DNA of 64,000 nucleotides, from NCBI RefSeq assembly GCF_016908195.1, contig NZ_JAFBDK010000001.1, positions 1 through 64,000 of the forward strand, written 5' to 3'. Below are positions 1-7,866 of the stretch, piece after piece. The stretch's first letter is position 1. The number at the start of each line of letters is the position of its first letter. The notes under the pieces were generated by a model. The model saw nothing but the letters and a program-made list of their open reading frames with translations. It was not told the DNA's origin and did not search any database. Both the position numbers and the translations under genes were made by a program. Origin of the DNA: Jeotgalibacillus terrae. GTDB lineage: Bacteria > Bacillota > Bacilli > Bacillales > Jeotgalibacillaceae.

Positions 1-432
1 AACAAGGCTTATTTGAGTGTGATCAAGGACCTGTACGACGGATCTGCCGTAGCCTATAAGATCGGTCACTTCAACAACAACGCCTTGGTGATGGATACGC
101 TCAAGGCAGCCATCGAAGCGAACCCGGACGCGACTCCCCTACTCCATAGCGACCGTGGATCACAGTATACATCGAAAGAATATCGTCACATCACGACAGA
201 GGCAGGGATCACGCGCAGTATGTCCCGTGTCGGGAAGTGTATCGACAACGCACCGATCGAGAGCTTCTTCGGTCACTTCAAATGCGAAAGCTATGAATTG
301 AAACAGTACAAGAGCTATGAAGAATTGGTCGACGACATCGATCAATATATGCGATTTTATAACGAGGGACGATATCAAGAGAAATTAAACAACCTGGCAC
401 CGATAGAGTATCGATACCAGGCCGTAGCGTAG
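1..432 (+). CDS. IS3-family transposase OrfB, DDE integrase core (5' truncated by window)
   Basis: The reading frame is open to base 1, so the listed start is the window edge and not a real start codon. The visible 143 residues are the C-terminal half of an rve-type DDE catalytic core. The second acidic residue sits in HSDRGSQYTS and the catalytic Glu in the segment IESFFGHFKCE. The tail FYNEGRYQEKLNNLAPIEYR is the usual IS3 OrfB ending. It catalyses cut and strand transfer of its own element. In IS3 elements OrfB is normally made as an OrfAB frameshift fusion, but OrfA is not in view. Nothing in the visible part looks broken, so the element may be intact. Confidence 0.92.
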   Translation, partial: NKAYLSVIKDLYDGSAVAYKIGHFNNNALVMDTLKAAIEANPDATPLLHSDRGSQYTSKEYRHITTEAGITRSMSRVGKCIDNAPIESFFGHFKCESYELKQYKSYEELVDDIDQYMRFYNEGRYQEKLNNLAPIEYRYQAVA

Positions 433-480
433 TTCTAACCTTTTTTCTTTTTTACTGTCTACTTGACAGGGCGCAGTTCA
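1..480 (+). mobile_element. IS3-family insertion sequence, right part
   Basis: The left end lies outside the window. It holds the transposase 3' part (1-432) and a right terminal inverted repeat at about 454-480. Read from the outside on the minus strand, the end begins TGAACTGCGCCCTGTC, with the TG tip and sequence typical of IS3/IS150-group ends. GC content is visibly higher than in the flanking genes, which suggests acquisition from elsewhere. A target-site duplication cannot be checked without the left end. Confidence 0.85.
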
Positions 481-501
481 ATGTGATCCGGACTTTTTCT
501 A
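481..501 (-). terminator. Apparent half terminator cut by the IS element
   Basis: Directly after the TAG stop of the YhfK-like gene the minus strand reads AAAAAGTCCGGATCACAT and then the IS begins. An A-tract plus GTCCGGA straight after a stop is how many terminators in this window start, but the matching right arm and T-tract are missing. I infer that the IS landed in the loop of the terminator; the other half should lie beyond the IS left end. Confidence 0.35.
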
Positions 502-1146
502 TGCTCTGTTTAAGGCAGTCATTAAATCTTCTTCATCATTTAGAATTTCAACTGCTTTGTTTTTCAGATTTTCGTGCTCAAGTGCCGCAACAAGTACTTG
601 AGCTACATCGCTTCGGGTGATCTCACCCTTACGATCTCCCAACACTTCAGAAGCTCTGATCTTGCCGGTTCCACTATTGTCGGTTAATAATCCCGGTCTT
701 ACAATCGTATAATTAAGTCCACTCTTCTCAAGGTGGCTATCTGCTGCATGCTTAGCACGGTAATAATCTTCCATATCTTCAGGAATATCCATTGAAGTCA
801 GATCTCCCGCACCGATCGCACTCAGCATCACAAATTTACTGACCCCTTTTTGAACAGCCATGTCAATGGCTTTCATTGCACCCTCTTCATCAACTGCTTT
901 TGTTTTATCAGGGCCTGTATGGCCTCCTGAACCAGCAGCAAAAATAACCGCATCTACTTCATCGAAAGCCTGTTCAAAATCACCTTCGAGGTCACCTTTT
1001 ACAGGAAGGCCTCCAAGCTTTTCAATTTCTTCAAACTGGATTTCTTTTCTGACCATTCCCCTGGCATAATATTTATTTCTTTTTGCCAGAAGATCAACAG
1101 TCAGTCTTCCGGTTGTTCCATTTGCGCCAATTACTAATACATCCAT
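499..1146 (-). CDS. NAD(P)-binding atypical SDR, YhfK-like
   Basis: A 215-residue Rossmann protein starting MDVLVIGANGTTGRL, with the glycine-rich dinucleotide motif GANGTTG near residues 7-13. It resembles B. subtilis YhfK and NmrA/NAD(P)H-binding proteins: AGSGGHTGPDKT in the middle, then YRAKHAADSHLEKSGL and TIVRPG, shared by that family. These proteins bind NAD(P) and probably act as oxidoreductases or redox sensors; the substrate is unknown. The ATG at 1146 is chosen because GGAGG precedes it; the upstream in-frame extension has no ribosome-binding site. The gene stands alone between the IS and the murG-like gene, and its terminator seems to be split by the IS. Confidence 0.8.
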   Translation of the reverse strand: MDVLVIGANGTTGRLTVDLLAKRNKYYARGMVRKEIQFEEIEKLGGLPVKGDLEGDFEQAFDEVDAVIFAAGSGGHTGPDKTKAVDEEGAMKAIDMAVQKGVSKFVMLSAIGAGDLTSMDIPEDMEDYYRAKHAADSHLEKSGLNYTIVRPGLLTDNSGTGKIRASEVLGDRKGEITRSDVAQVLVAALEHENLKNKAVEILNDEEDLMTALNRA

Positions 1147-1207
1147 AGAAAAAACCTCCATTACTAGATAGTTGAATGGTATGCTTTTCCCCATTCTTAA
1201 AAGGGTA

Positions 1208-1235
1208 AACAAAAAACGGACTACTGTCCGCTTTT
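1208..1235 (-). terminator. Intrinsic terminator of the murG-like gene
   Basis: On the minus strand GCGGAC-AGTA-GTCCG is followed by a run of T. The left arm overlaps the TAG stop codon of the murG-like gene. It ends the transcript carrying the carotenoid genes and murG. Confidence 0.75.
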
Positions 1236-2297
1236 TGTCGAAAGCCTGGTTATTTCTTCAGCCATCTGACTGATTGTATAAGAAGGTGGTGCATCGTCCA
1301 TTTTTTCGATCATAGACCATTGCTGATCTCTCAGCTGTCTGACTGCTGTAAGAAGCGTTTCTTCAGTCAGGTTTTCTTCTTCGAGCTTTAAAGCAAAGCC
1401 CTGCTGGACAAAAGAGTTAGCATTGAGAATTTGATCTCCCCTGCTTGCCTCTTTCGACAGCGGGATCAGTATCATCGGCTTTTTCAGTGCTAAAAACTCG
1501 AATATAGAATTAGATCCGGCTCTTGATATCACCAGATCTGCTGCTGCTATCAGATCCGGAAGCTCGTCTGAAACAAATTCATACTGTATGTAATCAGGGT
1601 TTTCATTGTTAATCACATTACCCTTACCACATAAATGAATAATTGAATAGTGCTGTGTTAATTCATGGAGTGCACTTCGGACTGTTGCATTAATCCCTTT
1701 TGCCCCAAGGCTGCCCCCCATTACTAAAATGATCGGTTTAGTCTGATCCAGCCCTGAAAAGGCAATCCCTTTTTCTCTGGAACCTGCAAATAACTCTTCT
1801 CTGATTATTGCGCCTGCACAAGTAGACTTTTCTTTTGGGACATATTGCAGCGTATCATAAAAGGTAGTATAAATTTTTGTAGCAAATGGCATAGCCAGCT
1901 TATTCGCAAGCCCAGGGGTAACATCGGATTCATGAATGGCAACAGGAACCCCTGCCATCTTCGCAGCAAGCAAAACCGGTACGGAGACGAATCCGCCTTT
2001 AGAAAAGATTACATCCGGCTTAATCTTCTTAATTCTTAAAAATGCCTGAACCGTTCCTGCAAGCACTCTGAACGGATCAGTAAAATTTTTTATTGAAAAA
2101 TAACGTCTTAATTTTCCGCTTGATATACCGTAGTAAGGAACTTCAGAAAATTTCTTTGTGATAATATCTTTTTCGATTCCATCGTGTGATCCTATATAAG
2201 AGACCTGCCAGTTGTTTTTCATAAATTCAGGTATGAGAGCTGTATTCACTGATACATGACCAGCAGAACCGCCTCCGGTGAATAAAATTTTCTTCAT
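1221..2297 (-). CDS. murG: MurG-type UDP-GlcNAc transferase
   Basis: A 358-residue GT-B fold glycosyltransferase of family GT28. The N-terminal glycine loop is GGGSAGH (residues 8-14), and the C-terminal UDP-sugar half carries SRAGSNSIFEF and a later GDQ segment. MurG adds GlcNAc to lipid I at the inner face of the membrane to give lipid II. The loop is followed by VSVN, a divergent version of the VTPN seen in many Bacillus second-copy MurG proteins. It is outside any division/cell-wall cluster, and sits 50 bp downstream of the carotenoid genes, so it is probably a paralogue of the main murG. A TATAAT at 2336-2341 may give it its own promoter. The acceptor could be lipid I or something else. 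Confidence 0.8.
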   Translation of the reverse strand: MKKILFTGGGSAGHVSVNTALIPEFMKNNWQVSYIGSHDGIEKDIITKKFSEVPYYGISSGKLRRYFSIKNFTDPFRVLAGTVQAFLRIKKIKPDVIFSKGGFVSVPVLLAAKMAGVPVAIHESDVTPGLANKLAMPFATKIYTTFYDTLQYVPKEKSTCAGAIIREELFAGSREKGIAFSGLDQTKPIILVMGGSLGAKGINATVRSALHELTQHYSIIHLCGKGNVINNENPDYIQYEFVSDELPDLIAAADLVISRAGSNSIFEFLALKKPMILIPLSKEASRGDQILNANSFVQQGFALKLEEENLTEETLLTAVRQLRDQQWSMIEKMDDAPPSYTISQMAEEITRLSTKSGQ

Positions 2298-2347
2298 TCG
2301 TTTGTGACTCCAATCTAAAAATTCATTACGTTCCTATTATACCTGAT

Positions 2348-3820
2348 TCACTCGAAACGAAAAGAGCCGATATCAGAAATGATTGAATCCGCCACATTCA
2401 TTCCGCTCATCACAACCATCGGTGATCCTCCACCGGGGTGGGTGGACCCTCCAGTATAATATAAGTGTTGAATATATTTACTCTTATTTCCAGGTCTTAA
2501 AAATGCATCTTTCATCGAATTCGAGGATAAACCGTAAATAGATCCTTTATAAGCGTGAAACATCGATTTCAATGTATCAGGTGCAAACACTTTTTCAACC
2601 TCGAGCTGTTCCCTGATTGGAATCCCTTTGCTTTCAAGCGTACGATAGATCTTTTCTTTATAAGCCTTCACTGACTGTATGGGTGCAGCAGGAGCATTGA
2701 CTAAAATGAACAAATTGCTTCCTTTCGATACCGAATGATCTGTGTACGCGCTGTGGCTGATATAAATGGTAGGGTCTTCGGGTAATCTCTTATAAATGAA
2801 AATATCTTCAAATTCCTTTTGATAGTCTTCAGGAAAGTAGACTTGATGGTGATGAATATTGGGCTGATACGTTTTCAAGCCGGCTAAAATAACAAAAGCT
2901 GAAATAGACGGTTCGTATTGATCAAGTTTACGGTCAGAAAGTCCTTTTCTATCGGATTCTTTAATCAGATTTCTGGTTGAAGTCACGTAGTCACCATTTA
3001 TGACAAGACGATCAAACTCATATAAAGCACCTGAATCAGTTTTTAATGCATAGGCGGTTTTATCTTTAATGCATATTTCTACAGCGGTTTCATCGTAAAT
3101 GATTTCACCGCCAAGCTTTTTAAAGACTTCCTCATATGACTTTGCTATTTGTGTGTTTCCACCTTTCACTGTATACACACCTGATATCATTTCAAGGTAG
3201 GCAATCATGGAAAAAGTGGCTGGCGTCTGATATGGAGAAGAGCCGATATAAGTGGCATACCGGTTGAAAACTTTCTGCAGGTGAGGATTAGAAAAATATT
3301 TTTTATTGAAATGTGCCAGTTTTTCAAAAGGCCGGACGGAAAAGAACGCTTTAGACATCGAAGGAGCCAGAAAGTCTTTGTATGATGTAATGGCTCTTGG
3401 AAAGAAAGCTTTTTCAGAAAGCTTATACAACCGTTCAACTTCCTTCAGGTAATCCCAGTACCTGTCCGCAGCATAAGGGTCAAGTTCTTTCAGTTGACTG
3501 ATTACTTCATCAGCATGCACTGACTGGATAAAGGATGTACCATCATGAAATATATTCTTTGTATGTCTCTCAAGTCTCGTAAACGTGAGGTAATCATTTA
3601 AATGAAAGCCCGTATCTTTTAGTACGCGGTTAAAAACCCAGGGCATCGTGATGGTATTGGGACCAAAATCAAATCGGTAGTCTCCCAGTTCTACAGGCAT
3701 CATTTTTCCACCGGGATGTTGATTTTTTTCTATTATTGTCACTTGGAATCCTTTTGACTGCAGTCTGATCCCACAGGCTAGTCCACCAAGTCCTGCGCCA
3801 ATTATACAGATTTTCTTCAA
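2348..3820 (-). CDS. CrtN/CrtP-family carotenoid desaturase or oxidase
   Basis: An FAD-dependent phytoene-desaturase-family protein of 490 residues. It has an N-terminal dinucleotide fold (IIGAGLGGLACG, residues 6-17, then an IEKN acidic strand end) and the C-terminal signature GGSTHPGGGSPMVVMSG. Members either desaturate the C30 backbone (CrtN) or oxidise terminal methyl groups (CrtP/CrtNb/CrtNc). The tailoring neighbours favour a CrtNc- or CrtP-like role, but sequence reading cannot decide. The TTG at 3820 is chosen: it follows AAGGGGAG at good spacing and forms a TTGA overlap with the stop of the upstream glycosyltransferase, indicating translational coupling. The longer GTG start at 3841 has no ribosome-binding site. 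Confidence 0.85.
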   Translation of the reverse strand: MKKICIIGAGLGGLACGIRLQSKGFQVTIIEKNQHPGGKMMPVELGDYRFDFGPNTITMPWVFNRVLKDTGFHLNDYLTFTRLERHTKNIFHDGTSFIQSVHADEVISQLKELDPYAADRYWDYLKEVERLYKLSEKAFFPRAITSYKDFLAPSMSKAFFSVRPFEKLAHFNKKYFSNPHLQKVFNRYATYIGSSPYQTPATFSMIAYLEMISGVYTVKGGNTQIAKSYEEVFKKLGGEIIYDETAVEICIKDKTAYALKTDSGALYEFDRLVINGDYVTSTRNLIKESDRKGLSDRKLDQYEPSISAFVILAGLKTYQPNIHHHQVYFPEDYQKEFEDIFIYKRLPEDPTIYISHSAYTDHSVSKGSNLFILVNAPAAPIQSVKAYKEKIYRTLESKGIPIREQLEVEKVFAPDTLKSMFHAYKGSIYGLSSNSMKDAFLRPGNKSKYIQHLYYTGGSTHPGGGSPMVVMSGMNVADSIISDIGSFRFE

Positions 3821-4905
3821 TTGTATGTTCTCCCCTTCCACGTATAACCTTTTCCGGTTAAGCTTTTACTCATTGAAGCCAGTAATAAAATCACTAATGC
3901 AATCGCCGATAGAGGCATATAGAGAAAGTGAAATTTCGTTTGACCGGTTGACAGGTCAATCACAAAAGTCTGTAGGAAAACGATCATCAGCGGAACAATC
4001 CAAATATAGTTTTCGACCATTATGCCTGTGATAGCAAGTGGTAATGGTAAAAAGTAAAAACACAAGTAAAATACCGAAACTGCTAAAGCAGCAGGCACAT
4101 TTCTGCCGAGTCCAGTAAAAATATTCTTACTAAAGCCTTCCCATACTTCACGATTCGTCTCATACATATCACAGGTTATATGACTTGATACATTACTTAA
4201 AATACATGTGTAACCTTCGCTTTTAAGGTGTCTTGTAATATGTATATCTTCTACCAGAGATCTTTTAACAGACTCATGACCACCAGATTTGAAGTACGCT
4301 TCTTTTTCAAACAACATAAAAGCACCGTGTGCAGCAGTAAATGCAGGCAGTTTTGTGTAATTAGCCATAAAATTAGGCAGATGAAAGAATACGAAGAAAT
4401 GCTGAAGCGGCACGAGCAGTTTTGCTAAAAAAGAATGAGCCGGAAACTTTGGAAACCCTGTGATCAGTGACGCGTTTTTCTTTTTTAATAAATATAAAGC
4501 ACGTGAAACAGCATGTTGATCCAGTCTGACATCAGCATCTATGAAACAAAGAAAATCACCGTTTGCCTCTTTGCTTAACTGATGACAGGCATGTACTTTA
4601 CCAACCCATCCCTCAGGTAACGGTCTCCCATTGATTACTTTAATGCTGTCCCCGTAAGAAGATAGAACCTCCGCAGTCCGATCCTCAGACTGGTCATTCA
4701 GTACAATCACTTCCCGGTTGTGATAATCAGAGCGCAACACAGAATCGATGATACCTTTGACATTTTTCTCCTCATTTCTCATAGGAATCAGAAATGATAC
4801 TTTGAAAGATTCATTTTTAACAGCTTTTTTCAAACGTGGCATCGTAAGAACATTGATGATGGTAACGAATAAAAACAACAGAAGAATAAATATGTAAATA
4901 ATCAT
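3817..4905 (-). CDS. Carotenoid glycosyltransferase, GT2 family (CrtQ-like)
   Basis: A membrane-anchored family 2 glycosyltransferase of 362 residues. It has an N-terminal helix (residues 2-22), a GT-A domain with FLIPMRNEE, LNDQSEDRT and a metal-binding DAD near residues 123-125, and two or more C-terminal membrane helices. This plan matches CrtQ of Staphylococcus aureus, which glucosylates diaponeurosporenoate. Lying between an acyltransferase and a CrtN-type enzyme, it probably adds glucose to a C30 carotenoid acid or alcohol. The ATG at 4905 has AGAAGG 6 nt upstream; a TTG two codons earlier is the alternative. It overlaps the next gene by 4 bp. Confidence 0.82.
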   Translation of the reverse strand: MIIYIFILLLFLFVTIINVLTMPRLKKAVKNESFKVSFLIPMRNEEKNVKGIIDSVLRSDYHNREVIVLNDQSEDRTAEVLSSYGDSIKVINGRPLPEGWVGKVHACHQLSKEANGDFLCFIDADVRLDQHAVSRALYLLKKKNASLITGFPKFPAHSFLAKLLVPLQHFFVFFHLPNFMANYTKLPAFTAAHGAFMLFEKEAYFKSGGHESVKRSLVEDIHITRHLKSEGYTCILSNVSSHITCDMYETNREVWEGFSKNIFTGLGRNVPAALAVSVFYLCFYFLPLPLAITGIMVENYIWIVPLMIVFLQTFVIDLSTGQTKFHFLYMPLSAIALVILLLASMSKSLTGKGYTWKGRTYN

Positions 4906-4935
4906 TTTCAACCTTCTTTCGGTTTACTGCTCACA

Positions 4936-5640
4936 TTATTTCCTCTTTAAATATTCCAGCCATTCACTTGAAGTTTTAAATCCTTTTATAAATAATTCGT
5001 ACGTAGTTATATTCTCATTTACGATATCAGATTTTAATTGATCCAGATTACTTTCAAGCAGCATTCGCAGGCTGTCACTTTTTTGCTCCCGGGTTAATTC
5101 ATTGAGTGCATCTTTTTCTGCAGACTTACCGATTGAAATGAATAATTCCGGGCGCTGATCATGTCTGAAAGTATAGTAGCATGAGACTGGAATCATTTCT
5201 GTTTCAGGATTTTTTTCAAGCAGATAAGCAGGTCCATTCATAAATGATAAGGGTCTTTTCTCGAGGTGTTCTTCCCTCCCCTGTGGAAAAATCCAGACAG
5301 ACTGCTTTTCCTTAAGACGGGCATCTGCGAACTGCAGGCTACGAATAATCGATTTCGGGGAAGCAGGATCGACTGGAAAAGCGCCGATCTTTGAGAAGAA
5401 TGAAAATTTTTCCATCCCTTCTTGACTCATCATCGCATAGGCGTTCTCTTTTAAATAATATCGGTTCAAATAAAACACAATCAGGCCATCCCACCAGCTC
5501 GAATGGTTAATAATATAAAGTTTTGACCCTGCAGTATGTGACTGGCTGTCTTTCAGATGTACTCTGTAAAAGTGTTTTTTTAACTGCCACGTTAAATAAG
5601 TTCCTAGAACCCTTTCAGTTTTTCCGGATTTTTGATTCAT
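4936..5640 (-). CDS. PlsC-type acyltransferase, probably acting on carotenoid glucoside
   Basis: A 234-residue 1-acylglycerol-phosphate acyltransferase-type protein with the catalytic HX4D motif NHSSWWD (His46, Asp51) and a later FPQGREE block typical of the family. PlsC relatives move acyl chains to glycerol phosphates or, in carotenoid clusters, to the sugar of glycosylated carotenoids. Its start ATG overlaps the stop of the CruF-type gene by 4 bp and it precedes the CrtQ-like gene by about 30 bp, so an acyl transfer to the carotenoid glucoside is the most economical role. A housekeeping phospholipid role cannot be excluded. Confidence 0.8.
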   Translation of the reverse strand: MNQKSGKTERVLGTYLTWQLKKHFYRVHLKDSQSHTAGSKLYIINHSSWWDGLIVFYLNRYYLKENAYAMMSQEGMEKFSFFSKIGAFPVDPASPKSIIRSLQFADARLKEKQSVWIFPQGREEHLEKRPLSFMNGPAYLLEKNPETEMIPVSCYYTFRHDQRPELFISIGKSAEKDALNELTREQKSDSLRMLLESNLDQLKSDIVNENITTYELFIKGFKTSSEWLEYLKRK

Positions 5641-6389
5641 TGGAACCTCCTGCTGAATAAAAGGTATATTGAGTACGTTATTGCTAAGCCTGACGCTGTG
5701 ACAATTACTGCAAGGTAAAGCTGGTAAGCCAATGCAGTAATCACGAACATAATAATCATCATGAAGTAGAGCCAGTTTGTCCGTTTAGTCCACAACTCAG
5801 ATGTTGGTACATGAGTTAGAAAATAAATGACAATCTGAATAATGAAAGATACATAGAACCAGGCAAGAAAATTTTGTGTAGGTATATCATAATAGGGTCC
5901 TGTATCATCCCACACCCAGTACTGTTTCGCCTGATAAGCTACAGGGTCGATAATCAGGTCCATACACACTGCCAAGAGTGATGTAATTAAAGCAAAAAAT
6001 AATCCTTTTTTCATACTTTTAGGCTGCTCTAACAGCCGATGCATGAAGCTGAGTGAAGTAAATATAACCATAACCCATGCGAAACCTATCGTTAGAGGCA
6101 CGCCGAAAACCTGAATGCCAAAATCCTGTTCATAGTGGTAAGCGCCAAAAATAATGCCATACTTGACTCCTAATGATTCTGCCCACATCGTAAAAGCCAT
6201 AATGATTACACTGATGACGATACCTTTTATTAGACCTAACACTTTCGTTGAATAATAGATTGCCAGGATCCCTGCGAGATATAAAAATACTGCATTTGCC
6301 CATTCCAGAAATGGCGGAAGCAGGTCAAAAGCAACCAATACCACACCGATTACATACCATACGATAAATATTTTCCAGACATTATTCAT
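5637..6389 (-). CDS. cruF: CruF-family carotenoid hydratase (DUF422 membrane protein)
   Basis: About 250 residues with at least seven hydrophobic helices and conserved polar patches such as MWAESLGVKYG, DLIIDPVA and the FLAWFYVS segment, as in CruF/carotenoid 1,2-hydratase proteins. CruF-type enzymes add water to the terminal double bond of an acyclic carotenoid, creating a hydroxyl that can then be glycosylated. It is the first gene of the minus-strand cluster, so hydration, glycosylation, acylation and end-group oxidation would be encoded together. The ATG at 6389 follows GGATGGTG; a TTG five codons upstream lacks spacing. No synthase (crtM) is present in the window. Confidence 0.82.
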   Translation of the reverse strand: MNNVWKIFIVWYVIGVVLVAFDLLPPFLEWANAVFLYLAGILAIYYSTKVLGLIKGIVISVIIMAFTMWAESLGVKYGIIFGAYHYEQDFGIQVFGVPLTIGFAWVMVIFTSLSFMHRLLEQPKSMKKGLFFALITSLLAVCMDLIIDPVAYQAKQYWVWDDTGPYYDIPTQNFLAWFYVSFIIQIVIYFLTHVPTSELWTKRTNWLYFMMIIMFVITALAYQLYLAVIVTASGLAITYSIYLLFSRRFQ

Positions 6390-6421
6390 GACGTCACCAT
6401 CCAAAACTATTTGTTATAAAA

Positions 6422-6433
6422 CTGTGTTATAAT
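6422..6433 (+). promoter_or_regulatory. Possible extended -10 promoter of the MATE gene
   Basis: TGTTATAAT (TATAAT at 6428-6433) carries an extended -10 TG dinucleotide about 55 bp before the start of the MATE gene. No good -35 is visible. It lies in the short divergent region shared with cruF. Confidence 0.4.
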
Positions 6434-6487
6434 TCTCTGAGGTTTAAATATGAGTACTTTTATAGAGAGAAAGAGAGCTGGGTCTCA

Positions 6488-7849
6488 ATGGAACAAACGT
6501 TTACCATGAAACAAAAGTTAAAACAGTTTTCATTTATTCTAATACCAATTCTGGTCACTCAACTTGGACTTTTTGCAATGAATTTCTTTGATACAATTAT
6601 GTCCGGTCAGTATTCGACTGCTGATCTTGCAGGAGTAGCAATCGGCTCGTCCCTCTGGATGCCTGTCTTTACAGGACTGTCGGGAATTCTGCTGGCAGTG
6701 ACGCCCATAGTGGCGCAGCTCGTTGGTGCGAAAGAAGAAAAATATGTAAGGAATACAGTGATTCAGGGCGTGTACCTTGCCGTTATTATGGCAGTAATTA
6801 TTCTGATAATCGGTTTTATCGTTGTCGGACCAATCTTATCTATTATGAATATAGAACCAGAAGTCAGAAGGGTTGCCGGGCTTTATCTTGCAGCTTTATC
6901 TGTTGGGATCATCCCTCTGTTTATATATAACGTACTGAGGTCATTTATTGATGCACTTGGGTTTACCCGGGTAACCATGTATGTAACGCTTATGTCACTA
7001 CCGATTAATGTTGTGTTTAATTATATTCTCATATTCGGAAAACTCGGTCTACCTGCTCTTGGCGGTGTAGGAGCCGGTGTAGCTTCGGCCATTACCTACT
7101 GGCTGATCTGTCTGATTTCAATACTGATTGTTCATCGCAACCGTCCATTCAGTTTATATCAGGTGTTCAGACAAAAGGCTGCATTTGATTTTTCAAAATG
7201 GAAGGAAATACTGTTAATTGGTATTCCAATCGGTTTCTCTATATTTTTTGAGACGAGTATATTTTCAGCCGTAACTTTGTTTATGAGCGTCTACTCGACT
7301 GAAGTCATTGCTGCACATCAGGCTGCTATAAACTTTTCTTCCTTTCTATATATGATTCCTCTCAGCATCTCTATGGCACTGACAATTGTTGTAGGCTTTG
7401 AAGCTGGTGCAGGCAGAATGCATGATGCCAGAATATACAGTTATATGGGTGTTACGATTGCTGTTTTAATTGCAGCCACAGGTGGTGTGTTAACGTACTT
7501 CTTCCGTGATGCAGTGGCAGGTATATATGTAACAGACCGTGAAGTGATTAACCTGACTGCACAATTCTTAATTTTTGCCGTCCTGTTTCAGCTGTCTGAT
7601 GCGATACAGGCACCTGTACAGGGCGTCTTAAGAGGCTATAAAGATGTTAATATCACCTTAATTATGACGATGATTTCCTATTGGGTGATCGGATTGCCTG
7701 TCGGTTATTTGCTTGCAAATTATACCAACTGGTCGTATTTCGGCTACTGGATCGGTTTAATCGCAGGTCTGACGGCAGGTGCAATCACACTGACAGTTAG
7801 AATGATCCTGATACAACGAAAAAAAATGAAGGCAGCTCCCGGGGCATAA
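6488..7849 (+). CDS. MATE-family multidrug/Na+ antiporter
   Basis: A 453-residue membrane protein with twelve predicted helices in two related halves. The first helix is followed by MNFFDTIMSGQYS, and the AGVAIGSSLWMP stretch is typical of the NorM/DinF branch of MATE exporters. MATE proteins expel cationic drugs or metabolites using a Na+ or H+ gradient. The length matches the usual 440-460 residues. The ATG at 6488 has only a weak purine-rich site (GAAAGAGAG) at long spacing. It is transcribed away from the carotenoid operon and ends in a strong terminator. The substrate is unknown. Confidence 0.88.
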   Translation: MEQTFTMKQKLKQFSFILIPILVTQLGLFAMNFFDTIMSGQYSTADLAGVAIGSSLWMPVFTGLSGILLAVTPIVAQLVGAKEEKYVRNTVIQGVYLAVIMAVIILIIGFIVVGPILSIMNIEPEVRRVAGLYLAALSVGIIPLFIYNVLRSFIDALGFTRVTMYVTLMSLPINVVFNYILIFGKLGLPALGGVGAGVASAITYWLICLISILIVHRNRPFSLYQVFRQKAAFDFSKWKEILLIGIPIGFSIFFETSIFSAVTLFMSVYSTEVIAAHQAAINFSSFLYMIPLSISMALTIVVGFEAGAGRMHDARIYSYMGVTIAVLIAATGGVLTYFFRDAVAGIYVTDREVINLTAQFLIFAVLFQLSDAIQAPVQGVLRGYKDVNITLIMTMISYWVIGLPVGYLLANYTNWSYFGYWIGLIAGLTAGAITLTVRMILIQRKKMKAAPGA

Positions 7850-7866
7850 CCGGGAGCTTTTTTATT
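7834..7866 (+). terminator. Intrinsic terminator of the MATE gene
   Basis: AGCTCCCGG, a short loop and CCGGGAGCT followed by seven T. The left arm lies inside the last codons of the MATE gene, and the right flank reaches the stop of the convergent SDR gene. Confidence 0.85.
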
